Assembly (NCBI RefSeq): GCF_004348985.1
Contig: NZ_SMKW01000002.1
Span: 1-64,000, forward strand
Reading direction: 5' to 3'
Length of the DNA: 64,000 nt
Source of the DNA: Saccharopolyspora elongata
GTDB lineage: Bacteria > Actinomycetota > Actinomycetes > Mycobacteriales > Pseudonocardiaceae
Made by a program: the position numbers and the translations under genes. Shown here one piece after another: positions 25,908 to 34,505 of the stretch (position 1 is its first letter; every line of letters begins with the position of its first letter). Below the pieces are notes generated by a model. That model saw only the letters and a list, made by a program, of their open reading frames with translations, made no database searches and was not told where the DNA came from.

Positions 25908-27026
25908 TCAGCCGATGACCGGGGCGCTGGCCGGTCGGTCGTCGGCGAAGAGCTTCTGGTCGACGGTGGGCATGCGGTTCTGGTGGACCTGTTCTTCCTC
26001 TTCCTCGCCGCGCCGCGCGCCGGCCGGCCCCATGCCGCCGCCGGCCCCGCCGCGCCCGGCGACACCGGCCATCGAGCCGGACCCGGCCAGCAGCGCGCCG
26101 CCCGCGGCTCCGCCGCGCAGCCCCGCCTCCAGCGGCCCGGCGCCGACCAGCTTCCCCCAGGGCGTGCCGCCGCCGGTCCCGCCGGCCGCGCCGCCGAATC
26201 CGGCCGCGGAGGTCGACGCCGGCGCCGCGAAGCCGAGGGCCTCCGTCGAACCGCCCGGGGCGATCGTCTTGCTGCTGTTGAGCAGGCTCGTCTCGTACTG
26301 CTGCATCACGTGCACCGCCTGGGCCTTCTTCTCGGCGGCCGCGACGTTGGCGAGGAACAGGCTGCCGCCACCGGCCGCCACGGCGCCGATCGCGGCACCC
26401 ATCAGTGCTCCCGGGCCCGCGCCGACGCCGCCCGCACCCGCGCCGATCAGGCCGCCGATGACCGCGCCGGCCCCGGCACCGGCCGCGGCGCTGGCCACGG
26501 CGCCTCCGGTCGGGTCGCCGGGCGGCGGCGGCATCGTGTTGCGGGCGACGGAAAGCGCGTCGCCGGCGTCCTGGGTGGCCTGCTGGGTCGTGGCCGCGCG
26601 GGTGCTGATGTCGTCGGTCCGCTCGCCGATCGAGCCGAGCCGCTCCGTCGCCAGGTCGGCGGACGAACTGGTCCAGTTCGTCTGCATGGCGGTCCGCTGC
26701 TGGCGCATCGATTCCGCGTGATCGGTCAGCTCGCTGCTGTGCCGCCCCCACTCCGTGGCGACCGCGCTGACGTCCCCGACGTCGGCGTTGTCCCACAGCA
26801 TCTGGTAGAGCTGCTCGTGGGAGTAGGAGTTCCAGTTCGTGCCTTCGGGCGGGATCGGCGAACCGAAGTACCCCTCCCACACGTTGCGCAGGGCGTTCAC
26901 CACGGGTTGCGCCAGCGCGCCGGCGGGCCCGGCCTGGTCCAGCACGGAGGTGGCGGCGTTCGCCAGGTCTTGGACGCCGGCGGACGCCATCTCAACGACG
27001 TTCGCCGTCTCCGAGTCGTTGATCAT
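25908..27026 (-). CDS. PPE/WXG-like type VII substrate, first gene of the cassette
   Basis: A 372-residue protein. An N-terminal helical domain of about 1-180 has WEGYFGSPIPPEGTNW followed by YSHEQLYQMLWDNAD, and a WTSSSADLATERLGS turn resembling WXG hairpins. A Gly/Ala-zipper stretch (AGAGAGAVIGGLIGAGAGG) lies near 190-230 and could insert in membranes. The tail is Gly-rich with an EEEEEQ patch. ATG 27026 leads the operon. It is probably the main partner recognised by the EspG-like chaperone. Confidence 0.75.
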   Translation of the reverse strand: MINDSETANVVEMASAGVQDLANAATSVLDQAGPAGALAQPVVNALRNVWEGYFGSPIPPEGTNWNSYSHEQLYQMLWDNADVGDVSAVATEWGRHSSELTDHAESMRQQRTAMQTNWTSSSADLATERLGSIGERTDDISTRAATTQQATQDAGDALSVARNTMPPPPGDPTGGAVASAAAGAGAGAVIGGLIGAGAGGVGAGPGALMGAAIGAVAAGGGSLFLANVAAAEKKAQAVHVMQQYETSLLNSSKTIAPGGSTEALGFAAPASTSAAGFGGAAGGTGGGTPWGKLVGAGPLEAGLRGGAAGGALLAGSGSMAGVAGRGGAGGGMGPAGARRGEEEEEQVHQNRMPTVDQKLFADDRPASAPVIG

Positions 27027-27330
27027 GTCCGGTGTTCTGCCTTCCAATCGGTCCGCCGACCCGGCGGCGGACCACCGATCACGGTGATATTGCTGAGTTC
27101 ACAGTCGCTGGAGACGGCTGCCGCCGTCGTCGCGCAGCGGTGGTGCGCTCACGGCGGGCGCGACGGGGCCGCCGATCGGCGCTGGTCTGCGCACGAGATC
27201 CATGCGGGATGTCCACCTTCGTGCCGGGCCCGCTTCCCCTCTGCGGGCACCGCACAAAGATCACCAGAACGGCGCAGCGGAATCATCCGCAACATTGCTG
27301 ATGTTCCGGGAGCCGGGTAGGTAGCGGGCG
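27027..27330. other. Intergenic region upstream of the type VII cassette
   Basis: This gap of about 300 bases separates the cassette from the LuxR regulator on the same strand. It is less G+C-rich near 27080-27110 and 27250-27305 (CACGGTGATATTGCTGAG; GGAATCATCCGCAACATTGC), as promoters are. GGCGGGCGCGACGGGGCCGCC near 27152 could fold. I found no gene and no clear operator. Confidence 0.4.
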
Positions 27331-29856
27331 TCATTCGCGCTCCCCGAATCCGAGCGCGATCTCGATCCGCGACGAGTAGCCGAGCTTGGCGAGCACCCGC
27401 GACACGTGCGAATCGACCGTTCGCACCGACACGATCAGCCGTTCGGCGGCCTCCCGGTTGGTCAGGCCTTGCGCCACGAGTTCCGCGACGCGGTGCTCGG
27501 CGGCGGTGAGGCTCTCCCAGCCGTGCTTCGGCCTGCGCCGGGAGCCGGTCGCGCCGCGCCGCAGGCCGAACGCGCGCAGCGCGGCGTCCGCCCGGTCGAT
27601 GTCGCCGGCGGCGGTCAGCGCGGTGTACCGGTCGATCGCGGTCTGGTAGGCGGCCCGGGCGTCCGCGGATCTGCCGGACGCGGCCAGGACCTTCGCCGCG
27701 TCCTCCGCAGCCCGCGCGGCGAGGATCGGCGAGCCGGTGTCGGTGAACTCCTGGGCCGCGGCCAGCAGGACGTCGACGTCGCTGTCGACCAGCCCCTGGC
27801 AGTACATCAGCGCGCCGCGCTCGCCGGCCGATTCGCCGGTGCTCAGGTCCCGCATCTGCGCGACGAGCCGGTTGGCCAGGTCGCGGTCGCCGCCGGTGAC
27901 CGCGATGCGCACGAGCCGGGCGCCGACCGTGGCGACCGCGTGCGCGTGGTGCACGCCGACGTCGCCGGCGGCGAGCGTGTGCACGATCTCCAGCGCCCGT
28001 TGCGAGTTGCCCTCGGCGTCGGCGACGTGCGCGCTGGCCAGAACGGCGATCTGCTCGTAGAACACGGCAACGCCGCGGCCGGGGGACCGCTCGGCGAGCT
28101 CGGCGTGGACGCGTGCGGCGGGCAGGTCGCCGCGGTGCAGCATGATCATGGAGGCCACCCCGTGCAGCGGGCCGGCCAGCCCGTGCTGGTCGGGCAGCGC
28201 CATGGGGGCGCCGATCTCGTCGAGCGCCCGGTCCCAGAGCCCGTTGTTGAACGAGGCCAACGCGGCGATGGTGTGCAGCCAGACCAGCAGGCCCGCGCCG
28301 ATCTCACGGGCGATCGGGCGCGCCTGCTCGATGGTCTCCAGCGCGGCCTTGTCGTGGCGCAGGTCCTGGACCACCGCGCGCAGGAGGCGCGACATCAGCC
28401 ACAGCCCGCGGTCGTCGACGGCGATCTCCAGCAGCGCGTCGGCGCGGTCCAGCCGCTCCAACGCCCCGTCGAGGTCGCGGAAGACGAACAGTCCCGTCGC
28501 CTCGACGTTGAGCAGGAACACTTCGACGAGCGGGTCGTGCGCGGCGGCCGGCGTCGCGAGCTCGACGGCGCGCTCCGTCCCCGTCAGATCGCCGGCCGCG
28601 AGGCAGGCGGCGGCGTCGATCGCGGCGAGCCGCCCGGACAGCTTGCCATCGACGCGTTCCGGGTCCAGCGCCGCGATGGCGGCGGCGGGATCCATCTCCC
28701 GGAAGCAGATCAGGGCGAGCACGGCCCGCAGCCGGTGCCGGGTCGGCGTGTCCGGATGCGCGGCCAGGCTGGCGGTGGCGATGCGCTGCGACTCGTCGGT
28801 CCGGCCCGACCACATCAGCGCCTCGGCCAGCGCGGCGCGCAGCGGGTGCAGGCGCGGATCGCCGGGCGGCAGCCCGGAAACGGCCCGGTGGAACAGGTCC
28901 ACCACCGCGGGCGTAGGCCGGGCGGCGAGCCGATCGGCGTGGTCGGCGAGCCAGTCGACGGTCCACGCGTCCACGGGAGTGTGCGCGAGCTGCTCGGCGA
29001 CCGCCCGGGGCACGGCGTTGCGGGCCGCGAGCGCGCGGGCCGCGGAGCCGCGCAAACCCGCCGAGGTCGCGGCCAGGTCCTGGCGCACCACCGGATGCCG
29101 GAACCGGACGAGACCGCTTTCTTCCGCCAGCAACCCGATCCCGGCCAGCCGCTCGATCCGGGCCAGCGCGTCCACCGGTGTCGTTCCGGCGACGGCGGCC
29201 AGCTCGTCCACCGACGCGGGCTCGGCCAGGATCGCGGCGAAGCGCAGCAGGGCGGCGTCGTCGCCCGCCAGCCCGGTCGCCCAAGCCGTCACCGCCGCGG
29301 CGCGGTCGTCCTCGGCGAGGCGCGCCAGCAGCCACGGGTTGCCACCTGCGCCGTCGGCCAGCCGCAGCAGCGATTCCGGCGGTTCGCCACCGGAGGCTTC
29401 GGTGAGGACGGTGCGGACCGCGCAGTCGTCCAGCGGTTCGAGGTCGTGCGCGGTCCCGAGCCGGTCGAGCCCCGCGAACCGGGCGGGCTCGACGCCGCGA
29501 TGCCGTCCGGCGACGACAAGCAGCGGCCGGTCGGGCAGTCCTTCGGCGAGTTCGTGCAGCGCGAGCAGCGTCGCGTCGTCCGCCCGGTGCAGATCGTCGA
29601 TGACGATCGTGGCGGGCTCGGTCCAGTTCGGTGCACCGGCCGACAACGCGGTGGTTCCGCTCTGCGGCAGCACGGGAATCCGATGGGTCCGCATGCCCAG
29701 TTCGCGCGCCGCCGAGAGGTGCGCGTCCAGCAGGGCGGTCACGCCGAGACCAGGATCGGCACGCAGCACGACGAACCCGCCGCGCCCGGCACGTGCTGCC
29801 GCTGTGGCGTCAGCGAGCAGGCGCTGCGCCTCGTCTCGTCCGAATAAGTTCACCAT
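27331..29856 (-). CDS. Large LuxR-family regulator with degenerate Walker A
   Basis: An 841-residue MalT/LAL-like protein. The N-terminal ATPase-like module has ADPGLGVT at 33-40, where Val replaces the invariant P-loop Lys. Walker B is recognisable (TIVIDDLHRAD near 82-92). A long helical TPR-like region follows, then a C-terminal LuxR HTH: LTAAEHRVAELVAQG, TNREAAERLIVSVRTVDSHVSRVL. Without the P-loop Lys it may bind ATP weakly or not at all. It lies upstream of the type VII cassette on the same strand and is a candidate regulator of it. Confidence 0.9.
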   Translation of the reverse strand: MVNLFGRDEAQRLLADATAAARAGRGGFVVLRADPGLGVTALLDAHLSAARELGMRTHRIPVLPQSGTTALSAGAPNWTEPATIVIDDLHRADDATLLALHELAEGLPDRPLLVVAGRHRGVEPARFAGLDRLGTAHDLEPLDDCAVRTVLTEASGGEPPESLLRLADGAGGNPWLLARLAEDDRAAAVTAWATGLAGDDAALLRFAAILAEPASVDELAAVAGTTPVDALARIERLAGIGLLAEESGLVRFRHPVVRQDLAATSAGLRGSAARALAARNAVPRAVAEQLAHTPVDAWTVDWLADHADRLAARPTPAVVDLFHRAVSGLPPGDPRLHPLRAALAEALMWSGRTDESQRIATASLAAHPDTPTRHRLRAVLALICFREMDPAAAIAALDPERVDGKLSGRLAAIDAAACLAAGDLTGTERAVELATPAAAHDPLVEVFLLNVEATGLFVFRDLDGALERLDRADALLEIAVDDRGLWLMSRLLRAVVQDLRHDKAALETIEQARPIAREIGAGLLVWLHTIAALASFNNGLWDRALDEIGAPMALPDQHGLAGPLHGVASMIMLHRGDLPAARVHAELAERSPGRGVAVFYEQIAVLASAHVADAEGNSQRALEIVHTLAAGDVGVHHAHAVATVGARLVRIAVTGGDRDLANRLVAQMRDLSTGESAGERGALMYCQGLVDSDVDVLLAAAQEFTDTGSPILAARAAEDAAKVLAASGRSADARAAYQTAIDRYTALTAAGDIDRADAALRAFGLRRGATGSRRRPKHGWESLTAAEHRVAELVAQGLTNREAAERLIVSVRTVDSHVSRVLAKLGYSSRIEIALGFGERE

Positions 29857-29964
29857 CGCAATCAGCGGGGATCCTACAAGCGGATGATCACGACCAGAGG
29901 CGAATCCGCCCAGAAAACCCCAGGTGGCCGGTTCCTGTCAGGGGCTTGCGGGAGAATGCTCCAC

Positions 29965-30306
29965 ATGGGTGTCCCGAGCGGTCAGTTCCTGCGGATGGTC
30001 GACGAGCTCGCCGAGGTCGAGCAGGCCGACTCGAGCAACTACACGTCGTTCAGCGTGCGCGGCAAGGGGTTCGGCTACTACTGGCCGCGCACCGAGACGG
30101 TCGGGCTGAAGCAGACGCTGTCCGAGCAGGTCGCGCTGGTGGCCGAGCGGCCGGAGGTGTTCGAGGTGCAGTTCACGGCGGGCGGCTACGGCTGGGTCGT
30201 CGTGCACCTGGCCAAGATAGACGCCGACGAGCTCGCCGAGCTGGTGTACGAGGCGTGGCGGCTCTCGGCCCCGGAGGCCCTCGTCGAGGAGCACCCGCTC
30301 CCGTGA
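29965..30306 (+). CDS. MmcQ/YjbR family protein
   Basis: A 113-residue protein with the YjbR fold pattern. It has SFSVRGKGFGYYWPRT, a helix of QTLSEQVALVAERPEVF, then FTAGGYGWVVVHLAKIDADELAELVYEAWRL. Members have a CyaY-like fold and are annotated as DNA-binding, but their role is unclear. ATG 29965 is chosen because GGGAG lies 10 bases upstream; ATG 29956 is too close to that site. It is divergent from the LuxR gene. Confidence 0.82.
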   Translation: MGVPSGQFLRMVDELAEVEQADSSNYTSFSVRGKGFGYYWPRTETVGLKQTLSEQVALVAERPEVFEVQFTAGGYGWVVVHLAKIDADELAELVYEAWRLSAPEALVEEHPLP

Positions 30307-30347
30307 CCCGAGCCGGCGCCGAGCGGCGAAGCCCGGTTCGGTGCGTG

Positions 30348-30369
30348 CCCAATTTTGCCTAAAATTGGG
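30348..30369. terminator. AT-rich palindromic hairpin between convergent genes
   Basis: CCCAATTTT (30348-30356) pairs perfectly with AAAATTGGG (30361-30369) around GCCT. It lies between the MmcQ/YjbR stop and the LacI stop on opposite strands, so it could end transcription from both sides. The A/T block stands out in this base composition. Confidence 0.65.
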
Positions 30370-30429
30370 AACCTCCGGTGCGTCGCGGACGGGCCACTGT
30401 GGATGGATACCGGAGATGGACGCCCGGGT

Positions 30430-31434
30430 TCAGCCGCGCGGTTCGGCCACCGAGTCGCGGTGCTTCGGCTCCGGGGCGATGAGCTTGCGACGGCTCCGCC
30501 GGTTCTTGTCGACCGCCTTGAGCACGCGCTCGACGACCGCGTCGACGACGGTTCGCACGTCCCAGCGGTAGGTGGAAAGAGCGGGCGTCAGCAGGCGCGA
30601 CACCGGGTGGTCGTCGTAGCCGAGGACCGAGAGATCGGCGGGAATGGCCAGGCCGAGATCGCGCGCGGCCTCGTAGACGCCGTAGGCCATCGAGTCGGTG
30701 AGGCAGAACGCGGCCGTGGGCCGGGGCTTTTCGGCGAGCGCGGTCCGCGCGACCTCGGCGGCGCCGGTCAGGTCGTTCGGGCAGGCCACGACGCGCAGGC
30801 TCATCCGCAGCTCCTGCGCGACCTCGCGGACGACCTTCTCCGCGGGACGCTGGCGCAGCAGCCGCGGCCCCGGCGTCAGCACCAGGATCTCGTCGTGCCC
30901 GGCGGAGCTGAGCGTTTTCAGCGCGTCGGTGACGCCCAGGCCGTTGTCGAACACCACCTCGGCGGCGGTCGCCGCCCCGGGCAGCGGGTCGCCGATCGCG
31001 ACGAGCATGGTCCGCTCGGCGGCGTCCGGCCAGTGCCGGGAATTCGGATCGACGGGGATCGTGACGAGCGCGTCGACCCGCTGGTCGAGTAGGTTCTTGG
31101 CGAGCAGGGCCTCGCGCGCGGGATCGGCGGCGGAGTCCATGAACAGCGTGTTGCGGTCGGCGGCGAGGAAGCGCCTGCCGAGCGTGGTGGCGAAGTTCTG
31201 CTGCCACAGGTCGTCCAGCGAACTGCACAGCACGCCCACCATGCCGGTGCGGCCGCTGGCCAGCGCGCGGGCGACCGGGTCGGCCTCGTAGCCGAGGCGG
31301 TCGGCGACTTCCCGCACGCGCTGCTGGGTTTCCGGGGGAACTTGCAGGCCGCGGAGCGCGTAGGACACGGCGGCCGGGGAGAGCCCCGTCTCCGCCGCGA
31401 TGTCCTTGATCGTGGGGCGCTTGCGGCGTTGCAC
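30430..31434 (-). CDS. LacI-family transcriptional regulator
   Basis: A 334-residue repressor. The N-terminal LacI helix-turn-helix reads PTIKDIAAETGLSPAAVSYALRGL, followed by the hinge helix DPVARALASGRT. A periplasmic-binding-protein-like sensor domain follows (VGVLCSSLDDLW; ILVLTPG; AAFCLTDSMAYGVYEAA; VLGYDDHPVSRLLTP). It is divergent from the amidohydrolase/thiol dioxygenase/lyase operon. LacI-type half-sites fill the shared upstream region (31496-31528), so it probably represses that operon and itself. Confidence 0.92.
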   Translation of the reverse strand: MQRRKRPTIKDIAAETGLSPAAVSYALRGLQVPPETQQRVREVADRLGYEADPVARALASGRTGMVGVLCSSLDDLWQQNFATTLGRRFLAADRNTLFMDSAADPAREALLAKNLLDQRVDALVTIPVDPNSRHWPDAAERTMLVAIGDPLPGAATAAEVVFDNGLGVTDALKTLSSAGHDEILVLTPGPRLLRQRPAEKVVREVAQELRMSLRVVACPNDLTGAAEVARTALAEKPRPTAAFCLTDSMAYGVYEAARDLGLAIPADLSVLGYDDHPVSRLLTPALSTYRWDVRTVVDAVVERVLKAVDKNRRSRRKLIAPEPKHRDSVAEPRG

Positions 31435-31495
31435 CTGGAAAGCCTAGCGCGCGGCGGATGCGCACGTTCGGCCCTTGACCGCGCGAGCGCTGAGG

Positions 31496-31528
31496 CGGTT
31501 CACTGAAACCGTTCACTGAAGCGCTTCA
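31496..31528 (+). promoter_or_regulatory. Overlapping LacI-type operators
   Basis: TGAAGCGCTTCA (31517-31528) is a perfect 12-bp palindrome with central CG, a classic LacI-family site. TGAAACCGTTCA (31504-31515) and CGGTTCACTGAAACCG (31496-31511) overlap just upstream, giving TTCAC/TGAA half-sites repeated about every 13 bases. The block ends 14 bases before the amidohydrolase start. TTGACC at 31475-31480 could be a -35. Confidence 0.8.
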
Positions 31529-31541
31529 CAAGGGTGTGTCC

Positions 31542-32438
31542 GTGTCCGATCCGGTGATCGACGTGCACCAGCACCTGTGGCCCGCGGAGTTCGTCGACGC
31601 GTTGCGCGCACGCGCGGATCCACCGCTGCTGCGCGGCTGGACGCTGCACTTGGCCGGCGAGCCGCCGTTCGAGGTGGACCCGGCCGATCACGAGCCCTCC
31701 GAGCGCGCTGCTCGCGAAGCGGGGACGGCGGTCGCGCTCGTGTCGCTGTCCAGCCCGCTCGGCATCGAATGGCTGCCGCGGGACGAGGCCGAACCACTGC
31801 TGGACGCCTGGCATCGCGGCGCCGCGGCGCTGCCCGATCCGTTCCGGGTGTGGGCGGCGGCCAACGTGCTGGAGCCCGACGAGCAGCAGGTGCGGGAGGC
31901 GCTCGGCAGGGGATGCGCCGGCCTGCAGATCCCGGCCGACGCCATGCGGCAACCGGCCGATGTGGAACGCATCGCCGCGCTGCTCGCGGTGTGCGAGCAG
32001 GCGGACCGGCCGGTGTTCGTGCACCCCGGCGCCGCGACGAGCCCGGCCGCCGGCGTGCCCGGCTGGTGGCCACCGGTCGTCGACTACGTGGCACAGCTGC
32101 AGGCGGCGTGGTGGTCCTGGCACGTCGCGGGCCGCGCACTGCTCCCGCGGCTGCGGATCTGCTTCGCCGCCGGGGCCGGGCTGGCGCCGGTGCACCACGA
32201 ACGGCTGGCGGCCAGGGGAGGCGCGTTCGACCGCGTCGATCCGGGCGTCTTCGTCGAGACCTCGTCGTACGGGCCGCGCGGGGTGGATGCGCTGGTTCGG
32301 GTGCTGGGGATCGACCCGGTCGTCCTCGGCAGCGACCGGCCCTACGCCGAACCGGCCGATCCGGGGCTGGGGGAGGCCGCTGCCCGGGCCATCCGCTGCT
32401 CGAACCCGCGTCGTCTGCTGGAAGGAGGAACACCGTGA
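31542..32438 (+). CDS. Amidohydrolase-2 family metal-dependent hydrolase
   Basis: A 298-residue TIM-barrel hydrolase. IDVHQHLWP at the start gives the HxH metal pair, FVHPGA supplies the strand-5 His, and VLGSDRPY gives the catalytic Asp of the family. Amidohydrolase-2 enzymes hydrolyse or decarboxylate lactones, amides and aromatic acids. GTG 31542 is preferred because AAGGG lies 7 bases upstream; GTG 31536 is too close. It is first in the LacI-controlled operon; its stop overlaps the next GTG. Confidence 0.85.
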   Translation: MSDPVIDVHQHLWPAEFVDALRARADPPLLRGWTLHLAGEPPFEVDPADHEPSERAAREAGTAVALVSLSSPLGIEWLPRDEAEPLLDAWHRGAAALPDPFRVWAAANVLEPDEQQVREALGRGCAGLQIPADAMRQPADVERIAALLAVCEQADRPVFVHPGAATSPAAGVPGWWPPVVDYVAQLQAAWWSWHVAGRALLPRLRICFAAGAGLAPVHHERLAARGGAFDRVDPGVFVETSSYGPRGVDALVRVLGIDPVVLGSDRPYAEPADPGLGEAAARAIRCSNPRRLLEGGTP

Positions 32439-33007
32439 TCGGCGAACCCACCGCGCCCGGCCTGCCCGCCAGGCGAGCGCGCCGGATCGGCGACGTGCCG
32501 GGCGGATTCACCCTCGAAGCGCTGCCCGGGCGCTACCTCGACCAAGGCGAACTGCTCGGTCTGGTCGCGGGTCTCGCGCGCCGACCGGAGGCGTGGCGGC
32601 ACCACGTCGCGTTCAGCGACGAAAAGCGGCATTACGCATCGCTGCACCGGGACGCGCACGTCGACGTCTGGGTGCTGTGCTGGACGCCGGAGAACGACAC
32701 GGGCTGGCATGACCACGACATCTCCGCGTTCGCGGTCGCGGTGGCCCGCGGCACGCTCGTCGAGCACAACCTGGCCGTCGCCGGGCCGAGCGCGGCCACC
32801 GAGGTCGCCGCGGGCTTCGCGTACGGCGGCGGGCCGGACCACATCCACCGGCTCACCGGCCAGGAGCCGCGCAGCGTCTCGATCCACGCCTACTCGCCGC
32901 CGCTGTGGCGGATGGGTCAGTACTCGGTGGCCGACGGCGTGATCCGGCGCGTTTCCGTGTCCTACGCGGAGGAACTGCGTCCCATCGACGACACCGCGCC
33001 CGTCTGA
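32435..33007 (+). CDS. Cysteine dioxygenase-type cupin (thiol dioxygenase)
   Basis: A 190-residue cupin of the CDO I family. WHDHDISAFAVAVARGTLVE carries the first two His ligands (about 92 and 94), and GPDHIHRL the third (about 138). VSIHAYSPPLWRM is the typical C-terminal strand. These Fe(II) enzymes add O2 to a thiol to make a sulfinate; the exact thiol substrate (cysteine, mercaptopropionate or other) is not decided here. GGAAGGAGG precedes the GTG. It is coupled to the amidohydrolase by a GTGA overlap. Confidence 0.82.
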   Translation: MIGEPTAPGLPARRARRIGDVPGGFTLEALPGRYLDQGELLGLVAGLARRPEAWRHHVAFSDEKRHYASLHRDAHVDVWVLCWTPENDTGWHDHDISAFAVAVARGTLVEHNLAVAGPSAATEVAAGFAYGGGPDHIHRLTGQEPRSVSIHAYSPPLWRMGQYSVADGVIRRVSVSYAEELRPIDDTAPV

Positions 33008-33039
33008 CCCGGCACGGGTTCGCGGGGAGGGAAGGGGCC

Positions 33040-34482
33040 ATGACCGCGGTGCGCGCCGGAGCCCCAGTGCTCCTCGGCGGCGCTGATATGTCCATTGTGG
33101 ATGTCGTGCGGATCGCCGACGACCGGGTGGCGGTCTGCGTCGCGCCCGCCGCGCTGGCCAAGCTCGGCGCGGCAGCGGTGCTCACCGGGCCGGTCTACGG
33201 GCGCACCACGGGCGTGGGCGCCAACCGCTCCGAGGCGGTGCCCGGTGGAGTCGCGCACGGGATGCGGCTGCTGCGCAGCCATGCCAGCGGGATCGGGAAC
33301 CTGCTGCCGGAGCGGGACGTGCGGGCGATGCTGGCCGTCCGGCTGAACCAGGTGCTGCGCGGCGGCACCGGCGTGCGGCCCGGGCTCGCCGAGGCGATGG
33401 CCACGGCGCTCAACGCCGGGGCGTACCCGGAGGTGCACGAGCACGGTTCGGTCGGGACCGGCGATCTCGGGCCGTTGGCCGAACTCGGGCTCGCCCTCGC
33501 GGGCGAGGCGCGCTGGATCGGTCGCGGACCGGCCCCGGTCGCCCTGGCCGAGGGCGAGGCGCTGGCGTTGATCAGCAGCAACGCCCTGACCATCGGCCAG
33601 GCGGCGCTGGCGGTGGCCGCGGTGCGGGGCCTGGTGTCGGCGACCGCCGCGATCGCGGCGCTGACCGCGCTCGCCGTCGACGGCTCGACCGAGCCGCTCG
33701 CGCCCGAGGTGCACGCGGGCCGCCCGCACGCCGGCGCGTCCCGGGTCGCGGCCGAGGTGCTGGCGCTGCTCGGCGGCCAGGTGGGTCCGGGCCGCCGGAT
33801 CCAGGATCCGTTCGGGCTGCGGTGCTTCCCGCAGGTGCACGGCCCGGCGGTGGAGGCCGTGGCCGACGCCGACGCGGTCGTGGCGGTGGAGCTCAACGCG
33901 GCCGCGGAGAACCCGCTGCTCACGACCGGCGAACCGGCGGCGGCCCGCCACCACGGCGGATTCCACGCCGCCCAGCTGACCCTTGCGCTGGACCGGTTGC
34001 GGCTGGCGATGTTCTCCACGGCCCAGCTGTCGGCCGCGAGGCTGGCGATGCTCACCGAACCCGGGATGACCGGGCTGCGCCCGTTCCTGGCGGCGGGACC
34101 GCCGGGCAGCTCGGGGATCATGGCGCTCGAATACGGCGCGGGCTCCGCGCTCGCCGAACTGCGCGCCGCGGCGTTCCCGGCGACGCTCGGCCACATCGTG
34201 CTGTCCAGGGGCGCCGAAGAACACGCGAGCTTCGCCCCGCAGGCGGTTCGGCAGACTCGGCGCGCCGCGGATGCGTACCGGCTGGCCCTGGCCTGCGAAC
34301 TCGTGGCCGCGGTCCGCGCGACCCGGCTGCGCGGCATCAGTCCGGGGCGACCGCTCCGCGCGGTTTACCAGCGGGCGTGCGACGCGCTGGATCCGGATAC
34401 CCGGGAGCGCCCGCTGTCCGGCGACGTCGCGGCCGCGGCGGGGGTCGTCGACGAGATCCCGCGGCTGGTGCGGCGGGATTGA
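33040..34482 (+). CDS. Aromatic amino acid lyase homologue with altered MIO triad
   Basis: A 480-residue protein of the HAL/PAL/TAL superfamily. Tyr 53 in YGRTTGVGANRSE matches the catalytic loop Tyr, and ENPLL plus the long helical core follow the family. The MIO-forming Ala-Ser-Gly (normally GSVGASGDLAPL) reads GSVGTGDLGPLAELG at 136-150, one residue shorter and without Ala-Ser. It may form no MIO group or a different one. It is the third gene of the LacI-controlled operon; GGGGAGGGAAGGGG precedes the ATG. A lyase on an unusual amino acid, or non-lyase chemistry, is possible. Confidence 0.8.
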   Translation: MTAVRAGAPVLLGGADMSIVDVVRIADDRVAVCVAPAALAKLGAAAVLTGPVYGRTTGVGANRSEAVPGGVAHGMRLLRSHASGIGNLLPERDVRAMLAVRLNQVLRGGTGVRPGLAEAMATALNAGAYPEVHEHGSVGTGDLGPLAELGLALAGEARWIGRGPAPVALAEGEALALISSNALTIGQAALAVAAVRGLVSATAAIAALTALAVDGSTEPLAPEVHAGRPHAGASRVAAEVLALLGGQVGPGRRIQDPFGLRCFPQVHGPAVEAVADADAVVAVELNAAAENPLLTTGEPAAARHHGGFHAAQLTLALDRLRLAMFSTAQLSAARLAMLTEPGMTGLRPFLAAGPPGSSGIMALEYGAGSALAELRAAAFPATLGHIVLSRGAEEHASFAPQAVRQTRRAADAYRLALACELVAAVRATRLRGISPGRPLRAVYQRACDALDPDTRERPLSGDVAAAAGVVDEIPRLVRRD

Positions 34483-34505
34483 CCACGGAGTGGACGCGTC
34501 GGGGC

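Noticed and set aside
27406..29887. Long plus-strand frames opposite the second LuxR regulator
   Set aside because: They mirror a gene with recognisable ATPase and LuxR domains. Their product is compositionally abnormal and lacks a ribosome site.
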